64,000 nt of DNA from positions 369,315-433,314 of the forward strand of contig NZ_JAOTJC010000008.1 in the NCBI RefSeq assembly GCF_025628895.1. The letters run 5' to 3'. The DNA is from Alteromonas salexigens (GTDB lineage: Bacteria > Pseudomonadota > Gammaproteobacteria > Enterobacterales > Alteromonadaceae). Numbering within the stretch: the stretch's first letter is position 1; each line of letters begins with the position of its first letter. Positions 29,382 to 38,500 of the stretch are shown one piece after another. Position numbers and translations under genes: made by a program. The notes under the pieces were generated by a model that searched no databases, was not told where the DNA came from, and worked only from the letters and a program-made list of their open reading frames with translations.

Positions 29382-29897
29382 ATGTCAGGTCAAAGCAGCA
29401 ACGACGACATTTTGTTCTTTATCATGCGACATGGTGAAGCGGAGCCGTTACAACTGGATGATAAAAGTCGCCAGCTAACCGGGGTAGGGCGGCGTCAGGT
29501 CGCTGATGCAACGCAATGGCTGACTGCCCACTGGTGTCCGGAGGGCAAGGTTGATCTGGCACTGGTAAGTCCTTACCGCCGGGCCAGACAAACCTACGAT
29601 GTGATGTCACTGGACATACGGCCCGGGAAAATGGAAGTCTTCGAAGATATCACACCCGCGGGTAATCCCCAGCTGGTACATGATTATCTGGATGCCAGGG
29701 TGGCCACGGCGCAGGCGCGTAAACAGTCACTCAACAGTATCCTGCTGGTGAGTCATATGCCGCTGGTGAGTTACCTGGTTGATACCGTGTGTCAATCTTA
29801 TACCACCAGTTTGTTCGCCACAGCCTCTATTGCAGTTATCCGCTACCAGCCTACGTCTCAGCGGGGGCACCTGGAAACCCACTTTCAGGGTAACTGA
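29382..29897 (+). CDS. sixA: Phosphohistidine phosphatase SixA
   Basis: 171 residues of the histidine phosphatase (phosphoglycerate mutase-like) superfamily, with the catalytic RHG in 'FIMRHGEAEP' (about 14-23), 'LTGVGRRQV', 'VSPYRRARQT' and distal 'LLVSHMPLVSYL' with the second catalytic His. SixA removes phosphate from phosphohistidine proteins (ArcB HPt, or the nitrogen PTS protein in E. coli). It is about 10 residues longer at the N-terminus than E. coli SixA. Confidence 0.92.
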   Translation: MSGQSSNDDILFFIMRHGEAEPLQLDDKSRQLTGVGRRQVADATQWLTAHWCPEGKVDLALVSPYRRARQTYDVMSLDIRPGKMEVFEDITPAGNPQLVHDYLDARVATAQARKQSLNSILLVSHMPLVSYLVDTVCQSYTTSLFATASIAVIRYQPTSQRGHLETHFQGN

Positions 29898-29982
29898 CTC
29901 GCCGCGCCTCAAAGCGGCAAAAAATTGACACTTTTTCTAAAAATTACTTCAGAAGTTGTGTCCCCTGACCGATACCTAAGAT

Positions 29983-30153
29983 AACCGGCTGGTGATAAAC
30001 CGTACGGGTTGGGTAGTGAGAGAGGCTAACCGCAATACTCCACATTACGTAGCAGCCATTGGGCATGCGCGTGTTGCCTGTGTGCCGGAATAACTGGCGG
30101 CAGGCCCAATCCAGTTGCATCCAGAGTCAATTGCTCACCAGCTACCGGTTTTT
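29983..30153 (+). ncRNA. Possible structured RNA or 5' leader closed by a long-range stem
   Basis: The 295 nt between sixA and the next small gene hold no credible protein frame. Segment aaccggctggtg (29983-29994) is complementary to 30136-30150 (12 pairs with a 3-nt bulge), followed by five T. Inside are a stem aacc/ggtt (29998-30010) and a hairpin attgggc (30058-30064) / gcccaat (30104-30110), itself holding tgcc/ggca and gcc/ggc pairs. This resembles a ~170-nt RNA with its own terminator-like end, or a riboswitch-like leader for the 59-residue gene 40 nt downstream. It matches no RNA class I know, and no clear promoter was found. Confidence 0.35.
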
Positions 30154-30192
30154 ACCTATGGATTAACCTGAAGCGGGGGGAGTCGCCCAGCG

Positions 30193-30372
30193 ATGACTTC
30201 AAAATCGATACCTGAACTGCTCAAGCGTTCTTTGCAGTCACACATGGAGGAAGCTGACCTTCGTGACGATGCAGAGATGCAGGCCCTGATGGGGAAGTTA
30301 AACACCCTGTCGGCAAAAGTGGCGGCGGCTAAAGCTCAGGTGATGGCTCGCCGGGCAAACAAGAAAAATTAG
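30193..30372 (+). CDS. Small hypothetical protein, 59 residues
   Basis: Begins ATG ACT TCA AAA after a GGGGGGAG ribosome-site-like run 10 nt upstream. The product (MTSKSIPELLKRSLQSHMEE..., ending 'VMARRANKKN') is highly charged and predicted all-helical, alternating Leu/Met/Ala with Lys/Glu/Arg. It has no membrane segment or signal peptide. It lies between sixA and the converging corB gene. I do not recognise a family. Its coding status rests on the ribosome site and regular amphipathic composition. Confidence 0.5.
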   Translation: MTSKSIPELLKRSLQSHMEEADLRDDAEMQALMGKLNTLSAKVAAAKAQVMARRANKKN

Positions 30373-30388
30373 TCCGGCCAGCGGGTCA

Positions 30389-31681
30389 CTAATCTGATGC
30401 CGGTTCTGACACTTCCCGATAGTATTCCGGCAGGATCCGAACAGTTTTAATCATGTTTTCTGAGATATCGACGATTTCAATGGGGTAGCCCGCCAGCCGT
30501 ATACTCACTTTATATTCCGGGATCTCTTGCAAATATTCCAGAATCAGGCCATTGAGCGTTTTCGGGCCTTCGGTAGGCAAATTCCACTGCATCTCTTTAT
30601 TGAGATCCCGTACGTTGGCACTGCCGTCGACCAGTACACTGCCATCCTGTTGCACATATGCCTCTTTGCTGTGATTGGGGACCATGCTGGTGGTGAAGTC
30701 ACCGATAATTTCTTCGAGTATATCTTCCAGCGTGACCAAGCCCATGATATCGCCGTATTCATCCACCACCAGAGCTATACGCTCTTTTTCGGACTGGAAT
30801 TTATACATAAGGGTATGCAGCGGAGTCGACTCGGGCGTGAAATAAATCTCTCTTACGGCACGTAGCAAGCTGGCCTTGGTAAACTGGTCTTTCGATAACA
30901 GCCGCAGCGCATCCCGGGCATGCACAAATCCTACTGCGTCGTCGATACTATCGCGGTATAAAAGGACGCGGGTGTGTTGTGCCTGAGTGAGGTGCTTTTG
31001 AATTTTCTTCCAGTCGTCGTTAATGTCAATGGCGACGATTTCCGCTCGCGGCACCATGACATCTTCGGCAGTCACACTTTCTAAATCTAAAATACCCACC
31101 AACATGTCCTGGTGCTTTTTGGGGATCATGGCACCGGCTTCATACACTACCGTACGCAATTCCTCCCGGCTCAATGAGTCATCATTGCCGTTTAGCGGAC
31201 TAATGCGCAGTAGCGACAGGATGCCATTAGTAATTCCATTGATAAAGGTCACAAACGGATACAGTACTGTAAGCAGTGGTAACAGAATGAGTGAACTGGG
31301 AAAGGCAATCTTCTCCGGGTAAAGCGCAGCCAGCGTTTTCGGCGTAACTTCGGCAAAAATGAGCAGAATAAACGTCAGGCCGAAAGTCGTCGCAATAAAG
31401 CCCCAATAATCCCCGAACAGGCGAATACAAATCACGGTGGCGATAGAGGAGGCCGCAATATTGACCAGATTATTACCAATCAGGATTAAACCAATCAGGC
31501 GGTCAGGGCGGTCGAGGAGTTTCTGAACCCGCTTTGCTGAGCGGTTGCCTTCATTCTGAAGGTGTTTCAGGCGATATCGGTTTATCGACATCATGCCTGT
31601 TTCGGAACTTGAAAAATACGCAGAGAGTAAAATAAGCACGCTCAATGCGATTACGAGCGTACTGGTTGCTATGTCGTCCAA
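30389..31681 (-). CDS. corB: HlyC/CorC family membrane protein (CorB/YfjD)
   Basis: 430 residues: an N-terminal DUF21/CNNM membrane domain with about four helices (about 5-180), a CBS-domain pair ('DVMVPRAEIVAIDIN...' about 205-330) and a C-terminal CorC_HlyC transporter-associated domain (about 345-425). E. coli YfjD has this layout and also sits with ypjD beside ffh. The family (CNNM/CorB) is linked to Mg2+ transport or homeostasis. It follows ypjD on the same strand about 100 nt away. Confidence 0.92.
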   Translation of the reverse strand: MDDIATSTLVIALSVLILLSAYFSSSETGMMSINRYRLKHLQNEGNRSAKRVQKLLDRPDRLIGLILIGNNLVNIAASSIATVICIRLFGDYWGFIATTFGLTFILLIFAEVTPKTLAALYPEKIAFPSSLILLPLLTVLYPFVTFINGITNGILSLLRISPLNGNDDSLSREELRTVVYEAGAMIPKKHQDMLVGILDLESVTAEDVMVPRAEIVAIDINDDWKKIQKHLTQAQHTRVLLYRDSIDDAVGFVHARDALRLLSKDQFTKASLLRAVREIYFTPESTPLHTLMYKFQSEKERIALVVDEYGDIMGLVTLEDILEEIIGDFTTSMVPNHSKEAYVQQDGSVLVDGSANVRDLNKEMQWNLPTEGPKTLNGLILEYLQEIPEYKVSIRLAGYPIEIVDISENMIKTVRILPEYYREVSEPASD

Positions 31682-31781
31682 CTAAAAGGGCCCTTGTGCC
31701 TGCCAGGCTGCCCAATGTAGTAATTCGGGCAACCGGATTCAAGAAAAATATCGGATTGTAATACTACCAGCTAAATGGTTT

Positions 31782-32573
31782 TTATAGCAGCCATTCCCGG
31801 ACTACCCGGCTGCCAAAGTAGGCCAGTGACAACAACACCAGCCCGGTAGTGGTTAACGCAATAACCTGTTTTCCCCGCCAACCCCATACACGCTGGCCGG
31901 CAAGTAAAAATACGTAGACCAGTAAGGCAATCAATGACAATACCGTTTTATGTGCGGCGGTGCGACTGAACATATCGTCTAAAAAGACAAACCCGCTGAT
32001 AAGGGAAACTACCAGAAACAGCGTCCCGGCTAACAATAATTTAAACAGGATCCCTTCTACCAGCATCAGTGGCGGCAACGAGGAATGTAATAACGAGGCC
32101 CCTTTTTGCTTGAGTTTGTGGGTAATGAAGGACATCTGCAACGCGTACAAAAACGCGATTGCCAGCAAACCATAGGCAATCAGTGACAGAGTGATATGAA
32201 TGATGAGGCCCGGTTCGAGCTGGATCTGCATGATATACGCCACGGGTATAAACAGTGACGCCAGTACCGTAAGCCCGGCAAAGCCATACACCACCGGCAA
32301 CAAAATAGTGTTGGGTAGCACCCGGGCCGACAACAGCATAGAAATGGTAATTAACCACGCTACCAATGAGAGTACGTTGGTGATACTCATGTTCTGTCCC
32401 GGCACCTGCATAATTGCGCCGCTCAAAAAGATTGCGTGAGCCAGTACAGCTATGACGGCCAGCACATACCCGAGGCGCTGGTTAGGTCCTTCTTTATGGA
32501 CAAAGCGGCCCATCAGTATAAATGCGGCCAGAAAATACAATCCGGCGGCTACCATGGCAAACATCGTGTTCAT
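31782..32573 (-). CDS. ypjD: YpjD/CcsA-like inner-membrane protein (cytochrome c assembly fold)
   Basis: 263 residues from the ATG at 32573, preceded by GGGAAG; a longer frame to 32612 is less likely. About eight membrane helices of the CcsA/CcmC-like 'cytochrome c assembly' domain, with 'HITLSLIAYGLLAIAFLYAL' and the C-terminal 'AYFGSRVV' shared with E. coli YpjD. It is divergent from ffh, as in E. coli, with corB following. Such proteins have been implicated in heme handling or Mg2+/cation efflux (CorE in Salmonella literature); the role here is not determined. Confidence 0.88.
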   Translation of the reverse strand: MNTMFAMVAAGLYFLAAFILMGRFVHKEGPNQRLGYVLAVIAVLAHAIFLSGAIMQVPGQNMSITNVLSLVAWLITISMLLSARVLPNTILLPVVYGFAGLTVLASLFIPVAYIMQIQLEPGLIIHITLSLIAYGLLAIAFLYALQMSFITHKLKQKGASLLHSSLPPLMLVEGILFKLLLAGTLFLVVSLISGFVFLDDMFSRTAAHKTVLSLIALLVYVFLLAGQRVWGWRGKQVIALTTTGLVLLSLAYFGSRVVREWLL

Positions 32574-32804
32574 AATCTTCCCGTAGACAAAACCGACAAC
32601 GTGCGCGGTCATCAGGCGCTATTGATACTGGAACTGCCTGCTAAATTCAACCATATGCGTTGTATTTAAGCATTTTGTACTTATTTAACCCAGACAAGCT
32701 GGCGAGTTATTGTGCATATTGGCTTTAGACAGTGGTACGTTCACGTCTGCTTTTGCGATACAATACGCCGCAATACCTTTTAAAAAGACAGAAGTTTCTC
32801 AATT

Positions 32805-34217
32805 ATGTTTGAAAATTTATCTGAACGCCTCGGCCAGACGTTACGCAATGTCAGCGGAAAAGGGCGTCTAACAGAAGACAATATCAAAGAAACACTGCGT
32901 GAAGTGCGCATGGCGCTGCTGGAAGCCGATGTGGCCCTGCCGGTGGTGAAGTCGTTTGTGGCGCAGGTTAAAGAACGCGCAGTGGGCGCCGAAGTCAGTA
33001 AGAGCCTTAAGCCCGGTCAGGTGTTCATTAAAATTGTTCAGTCTGAACTGGAAGCAGTCATGGGGGAGGCGAATGAAAAGCTGAACCTGGCGACTCAGCC
33101 CCCGGCGGTAGTGCTCATGGCAGGTCTGCAAGGGGCGGGTAAAACCACCAGTGTGGGCAAACTGGCTAAATACCTCACTGAACGTGAGAAGAAAAAAGTG
33201 ATGGTGGTCAGTGCCGACGTCTATCGTCCGGCAGCGATCAAACAACTTGAAACCCTGGCTGACGAAGTCAACGTGGGCTTCCATCCCTCCACCGAATTTC
33301 AAAAGCCGGTAGACATTGTTAATGGCGCCATCGATGCGGCCAAAAAGCAATTCTACGATGTCCTGCTGGTAGATACCGCCGGCCGTCTGCATGTGGACAA
33401 CGACATGATGGGCGAGATTCAGGCCCTGCATAATGCGGTTAAGCCAGTAGAAACCCTGTTTGTGGTTGATGCTATGACCGGTCAGGACGCCGCCAATACC
33501 GCCAAAGCGTTTAACGACGCGTTGCCGCTGACCGGTGTCATCCTCACCAAAGCCGACGGGGACGCCCGTGGTGGTGCTGCCTTGTCTGTACGTCATATCA
33601 CCGGCAAACCCATTAAGTTCATCGGTATGGGTGAAAAGGTCGATGCCCTTGAACCCTTCCATCCTGAGCGTATTGCCTCGCGTATCCTTGGCATGGGAGA
33701 TGTACTGAGTCTGATTGAAGAAGTCGAGCGCAAGGTAGACAAAAATAAAGCCCAGCAACTGGCCAAGAAAGTGCAGAAAGGCAAAGGCTTCGATCTACAG
33801 GACTTTAAAGATCAGCTTGAGCAGATGAAAAACATGGGTGGCATGATGGGGATGCTGGACAAGCTGCCTGGTATGGGCGGCATGTCTGACAAAATTAAAG
33901 ATCAGGCCAACGACAAACAGTTTGTGCAGATGGAAGCCATCATCAACTCCATGACGCCGGGTGAACGCTCGCGTCCTGAGATTATCAAAGGCTCACGCAA
34001 GCGCCGTATTGCTGCGGGTTCAGGTACCCAGATCCAGGATGTGAACCGGTTGCTGAAGCAGTTTACCCAGATGCAGAAAATGATGAAAAAAATGTCCGGT
34101 GGCGGCATGAAGAAAATGATGCGCCAGATGAAAGGCATGATGCCGCCGGGTGGCGGTGGTCCGGGCGGCCCGGGCGGAATGGGCGGCGGTATGGGCGGTA
34201 TGTTCCCGCCTCGCTAA
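32805..34217 (+). CDS. ffh: Signal recognition particle protein Ffh
   Basis: 470 residues. N domain (about 1-90), G domain with G1 GLQGAGKTT at 107-115, 'DTAGR', 'TKADGDARGGAAL', and a methionine-rich M domain (about 330-430) that binds 4.5S RNA and signal sequences. It targets nascent inner-membrane proteins to FtsY/SecYEG. The C-terminus ends in a Gly/Met/Pro-rich low-complexity tail (about 433-470). In E. coli ffh is followed by rpsP; here about 15.8 kb separates them. Confidence 0.98.
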   Translation: MFENLSERLGQTLRNVSGKGRLTEDNIKETLREVRMALLEADVALPVVKSFVAQVKERAVGAEVSKSLKPGQVFIKIVQSELEAVMGEANEKLNLATQPPAVVLMAGLQGAGKTTSVGKLAKYLTEREKKKVMVVSADVYRPAAIKQLETLADEVNVGFHPSTEFQKPVDIVNGAIDAAKKQFYDVLLVDTAGRLHVDNDMMGEIQALHNAVKPVETLFVVDAMTGQDAANTAKAFNDALPLTGVILTKADGDARGGAALSVRHITGKPIKFIGMGEKVDALEPFHPERIASRILGMGDVLSLIEEVERKVDKNKAQQLAKKVQKGKGFDLQDFKDQLEQMKNMGGMMGMLDKLPGMGGMSDKIKDQANDKQFVQMEAIINSMTPGERSRPEIIKGSRKRRIAAGSGTQIQDVNRLLKQFTQMQKMMKKMSGGGMKKMMRQMKGMMPPGGGGPGGPGGMGGGMGGMFPPR

Positions 34218-34235
34218 CCTGCGTCTGATTTTACC

Positions 34236-34262
34236 GGCCACCCACGCGTGTGGGTGGCCGTT
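34236..34262 (+). terminator. Terminator hairpin after ffh
   Basis: A perfect 10-bp stem ggccacccac (34236-34245) / gtgggtggcc (34250-34259) with loop gcgt, 18 nt after the ffh stop. The following sequence (gttcgttat) is only moderately T-rich. Confidence 0.75.
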
Positions 34263-34359
34263 CGTTATACTCGCAGTGCCAGTCTGCCCGCTCACGGCAA
34301 GTGCCGTAATTCTCCGCAGCACCCACACCTTCTCCTGCAACACCACTGAATAAAACACC

Positions 34360-34389
34360 TTGACAGCATCATAAAGATGGCATCATTAT
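34360..34389 (+). promoter_or_regulatory. Promoter and probable operator of the WYL regulator/SMC locus
   Basis: A consensus -35 TTGACA (34360-34365) and -10-like CATTAT (34384-34389) are separated by 18 nt, ending 16 nt before the WYL gene. The spacer contains a direct repeat GCATCAT (34366-34372 and 34380-34386) and an inverted repeat catc-N5-gatg (34367-34379). A repeat placed between -35 and -10 of a repressor gene suggests autoregulation. Confidence 0.6.
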
Positions 34390-34405
34390 GAGTCCATATT
34401 AACCG

Positions 34406-35311
34406 ATGGATGTACTTATGCCCTCAAATACTTCCGCTATCGCTGAACTTCCCCATGCGCAGCGTGAGCGTCTGGCCTTTATTGATTTCAGCTTACAGTA
34501 CTTCGGGCATATCAGCCGACAGGAACTTATCCAACGCTTTGCCACCGGTCTGGCGGCCAGTACCCGTGATTTTGCTACCTACCGTGAACTGGCACCAGAT
34601 AACCTGCTACTGGATCACCAGTTTAAACGATACCGGCGCACCGACCGGTTTGCGGCACTCTTCTCTCATGATCCGCAGGTGATTCTGAATAGCCTGAGTT
34701 TAGGGTTCGGAGACGGCATCGCTACCGCAGTCACGCCATCGGCGCACTGTGTGAACGCGGTTAACCTGATCCATCCGCAGCCGGATATTATTGCCGGGCT
34801 CACCCGGGCCATCCATAACCAATATCCGGTAGAGGCGGAGTATGTCAGCGTCACATCCGGCCAGAAAAAGCGGCTGCTGGTGCCCCATGCCATTGTAAAC
34901 AACGGGCATCGCTGGCATGTCCGTGCCTATGACTGCGACTCACAGAGTTTTCGCGACTTTGTGTGTACCCGGTTTATTCGCGTGACCGCCGTAGACCGAG
35001 CGCTGGCGAACCGTGAGCGGGCAGAACAGGATGCACTCTGGCAGCAGCAGGTTTGCCTCACGCTTATTCCCCATCCGGGCTTGCCGAACAGCCGTGCGAT
35101 CGCACTGGATTACGCCATGCAGGACGGCCGCAAAGAGGTCACCATCCGCGCGGCGCTGGCCGCGTATTTGTTGCGATACTGGCAGGTAGACTGTTCGCCA
35201 GGCGCGCAAATAACCGGGCAGGGATGCCAACTGGCGCTGGCCAACCCTGAGATCCTGGGTAGCATTGACAGCGCCCACCTGGCGCCGGGGGCAGGGCGGG
35301 CACCACACTGA
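34406..35311 (+). CDS. BrxR/CapW-like WYL-domain transcriptional regulator
   Basis: 301 residues, or 297 from the second Met. The N-terminal winged helix (about 15-95) contains 'RLAFIDFSLQYFGHISRQEL' and 'ATRDFATYRELAPDNL'-type sequence (here 'STRDFATYRELAPDNLLLD'), characteristic of the BrxR/CapW group. A WYL ligand-sensing domain follows (about 125-195, 'NGHRWHVRAYDCDSQSFRDF'), then a WCX-like C-terminal dimerisation domain (about 212-290). In the literature such proteins repress BREX, CBASS and other phage-defence operons until a signal is sensed. It precedes the SMC-like operon by about 240 nt and has a promoter with repeats. Regulation of the downstream genes is inferred. Confidence 0.87.
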   Translation: MDVLMPSNTSAIAELPHAQRERLAFIDFSLQYFGHISRQELIQRFATGLAASTRDFATYRELAPDNLLLDHQFKRYRRTDRFAALFSHDPQVILNSLSLGFGDGIATAVTPSAHCVNAVNLIHPQPDIIAGLTRAIHNQYPVEAEYVSVTSGQKKRLLVPHAIVNNGHRWHVRAYDCDSQSFRDFVCTRFIRVTAVDRALANRERAEQDALWQQQVCLTLIPHPGLPNSRAIALDYAMQDGRKEVTIRAALAAYLLRYWQVDCSPGAQITGQGCQLALANPEILGSIDSAHLAPGAGRAPH

Positions 35312-35550
35312 CCACTTTGGTATGTGCAGTACAAAAAATGTGCGGTCGAACCCCAGGAATCCGCCCTGGGTAAGCCTGCCACTGGGCAGCGCAGGCATTT
35401 CATAATACACTGTCCGGCTACACAATGCGGGTCTCATGCGCAGCCGATTTAGCCTGCCTTACAACATCACCCGCAGCCCAAAGCAGTAGCCTACTTACGG
35501 GTGTTCCGCCCGCACGGCTTCTTCATTTGATGAATGTTTACAGGATTACT
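35312..35550 (+). promoter_or_regulatory. Leader region between WYL regulator and SMC gene with two hairpins
   Basis: 239 nt without a credible gene. Two consecutive hairpins occur: cccagg (35352-35357) / cctggg (35365-35370), and gcctgc (35374-35379) / gcaggc (35391-35396). Only a short T stretch follows, so they could attenuate read-through from the WYL promoter rather than fully terminate. A possible -10 (cataat, within 35400-35407) follows; no clear -35. Confidence 0.35.
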
Positions 35551-38500
35551 ATGGCCGGCTTAAAACGCATTATTCTTATCGATACACACCTGCCAGGGGT
35601 GGTCGAACTCAAGCTGGATGGACATACCAACATCTGCGGTACCAACGCCTCGGGGAAAACCACCCTGCAACGTCTTATTCCGGTATTCTATGGGGAGTAT
35701 CCCAGCCGCGTGGTACCGGCCACCCGTGACAGTTTCGAGCGCTGGTATCTGCCCCGCCAGTCAAGTTTCATTATTTATGAATATGCCCGGGCAGAGGGCG
35801 ATCTGTGCCAGGCGGTGCTCTCGTCAAACGGTACTGGCGTCAACTACCGACTCATTGGTAAACCGTTCGAGAGTGACGATTACCTGATTAAGCAGAAAAA
35901 CGGCAAATATACCAGTACCACCAGTGCGGAACTGGCCCGGGCTATGAAGCGCAACAATGTACTGGTCAGTAGCTTGCTCACGACCAAAGACTTCCGGGCC
36001 ATCATGCAAAACGATCAGGGCGTGTTGAATCAGAGCGCCAATGGCCGGGAGTTGCTGGGCTATGCCAAAATCTTCAGCCTGTGCACACCGGGCCTGCATA
36101 TGCGCCACATTGAGAAGCTGGCGAAGGCAGTGCATTCCAAAGAAGGCAAGATGGAAACCATCAAGGCCATGATTGCCGCTATTCTGGAAGAGGATGGTGT
36201 ACAGCCACCGTCCTCCAACCTGAGCCGCAACCGGGTAGACGACTGGATAAAAGAATGCCATCTGATTAAGCAGTTTGACAAAATCCGCCCGGAGTTTTCA
36301 AAACTGGAACAGGCCAACATGGCCCTTACCAGCACCGAACAGACACTCTCTACGCTGAAGAAGTCCTTTGAGCTGGATAAAACCCGGCTGTCGGCAAAAG
36401 CCGAAACGTTACAGAACCAGCTTCAGGAGAACCAGTTCCAGCGTAAGCAGAGTGACGCCCAGTGGCATGACAGCCGTGATGAACTTAATCAGGTGGTGTC
36501 TTCGGCCAGAGCGGATGTCGAGAAGTTCACCAGTGAACTCGACGCCGTCGAACGGGAGTTCGATCACTGGCAGGAACAGAATATAGAACAACTGAAAGAA
36601 GACGTGGCCAACCTGCCACAATGGCAAAATGAACTGGAGCTGGTGTCCAGTCGCTATCAGTTACTGACCGAAAAGCACCAGGATATCGAGTCTGCATTTA
36701 ACCGTCGTCTCGCTGAACTGGGTGATAAGCTGAGTCTGACCCTGGAGCAATTGTCAGCCTCACGTCAGGAAGCCGCAGACAAACGCAGTGAGCAACAGCA
36801 GGGAGAACGGGACGCGCTGCAAGCCATCCGCGATGATTTTTCCCAGCAACTGCAGGCGCTCAGTGACAGTTATCAGGCCCAGCTCAGTGATTTGAAAGTC
36901 ACCGAGGCGGAACTGAAAGCGTCGCTGGCCAATGCGGGTTATAACGAATTCGAACAGTCCCAGCTGGACTTACTGGACGCGGCCATTAAAGAGGCGTCGG
37001 TGTCTGAGGATGCGGCGCGACAAGAACTCCGCCATGCGCAGCAGCAACACAGCAAGGCTGTGCAGCAGCGCCAGGAAGCCTCGTCAGCCCTCGACAAAGC
37101 GCGCCAAACCTACCAGCGGGAAGAAAAGGCAGTGGCCAGCGTGAATGCGCTATTGTATCCCGGTAAGGGCTCGCTACTGGAATATTTACGCGCGAACGTG
37201 GAAAACTGGGAAGCCTCGCTGGGGAAAGTACTGCGCCCGGAACTGCTTGAACGCACCGATCTTGCCCCTGGCACCGCAACAGGCGATAGCCTGTATGGTG
37301 TGACACTGGCCCTGGCGGCATTGGAAACACCGGAATATGCGGCCACTGAGCAGTCGCTTAAACAGCGGCTTGCTGATGCTCAAGCGGCTCAGGCTGAGGC
37401 TCTGAGTATCCAGAACAGCCGTGAAACGGAGCTGGCCCAGGCCAATGAAGAAGTCCGTAACGCCGAGCTGTCCATGACGCAGAAGGATAATGCGGTTAAA
37501 TCTGCCGAAGCCAGCCGTAAACGCGCCCAGCAGGACCGCGATACCGTGCTCAGCGAATACCAGCAGGCACTGGCGGGACGCAAACAAAAAGCCAAGAGCC
37601 GCCTGGAATCTAACCAGCAGGCTCAGAAACAATGCCGTGCCCAGTACGAGCTGGACCGGGACGAGATGAAAGACCAGCAGCGTGAGTCGGAGACCGAGCA
37701 TAGTTTCCACTGGCAGCAGCTCATTGCCGACACCGACGCCCGTATCGCGCAGCTGGACGCGGATATGAAAAAAGCCCGCGACGCTACCGCCAGTGACCGC
37801 AAAGATATGGAGCAGTGGCTGGAAGATGAACTGAATAACCGGGGTGTCGATGTAGATGAAATCGGCCAGCTGAAAAAGCGGATGAAGACGTTGAAAGACG
37901 ACATCTACCGCACCGAATCACACCGTCATAAAGTCAGCGATTATGCCCGCTGGTATGACACCGTGTTCAACGGCCATAAAGTCAGCTGGCAGCAGTCGCT
38001 GGCCAAAGCCCGTAAAGTGCTGGGCGAAGCGGAGCGCAGTCTGGCGCAGAAGCAAAGTGCCTATAAAGAAACCCGCGAACAGCTAAAAGATCAGCAGATC
38101 ACGCTGGAACGGGAACACAAGACGGTCACTGAGCATTTAGAGCAAGTGAACAGTTTATCCCGGGCGCTGGCCAAACTCACCCTGCGGCCTGCCGAAGACA
38201 GCGCGGTAGATGCCGATGACAATACCATTGGCCAGCGGTTGTCAGAAGCACAGAGCCTGCTGCAGGAGCGGGAAAACCTGCTCAGTGATGTCCGAAGCTA
38301 TGTGGAGCGTTTCGATCAGCTTATTGCCGCGCAGGCGGGAACCGGGTTGTCCGATACCTGGGAACGGGCCCGTGAAGAGTGTGCGGTCATCAACGCCCAC
38401 GGCGTGAAAGGTATTGATCACCGGCGCATGGTGGCGCACCTGGCGCAGCTGCTGAATGTCATTGTTCCGCAGAAGCTGCAGGGACTGCGGGAGCAGGGCC

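Noticed and set aside
29898-30192. Intergenic RNA as 6S RNA, tmRNA, RNase P, SRP RNA, TPP, cobalamin or GEMM riboswitch
   Set aside because: None of the conserved core sequences of these classes is present.
32868-33758. Long open frame (296 codons) antisense to ffh
   Set aside because: Entirely inside ffh, no ribosome site, His/Phe/Gln-rich shadow composition; ffh is unambiguous.
37186-37710. 174-codon minus-strand frame inside the SMC-like gene
   Set aside because: Mirror of the coiled-coil coding sequence (Leu/Phe-rich because of Gln/Glu codons); no start signal.
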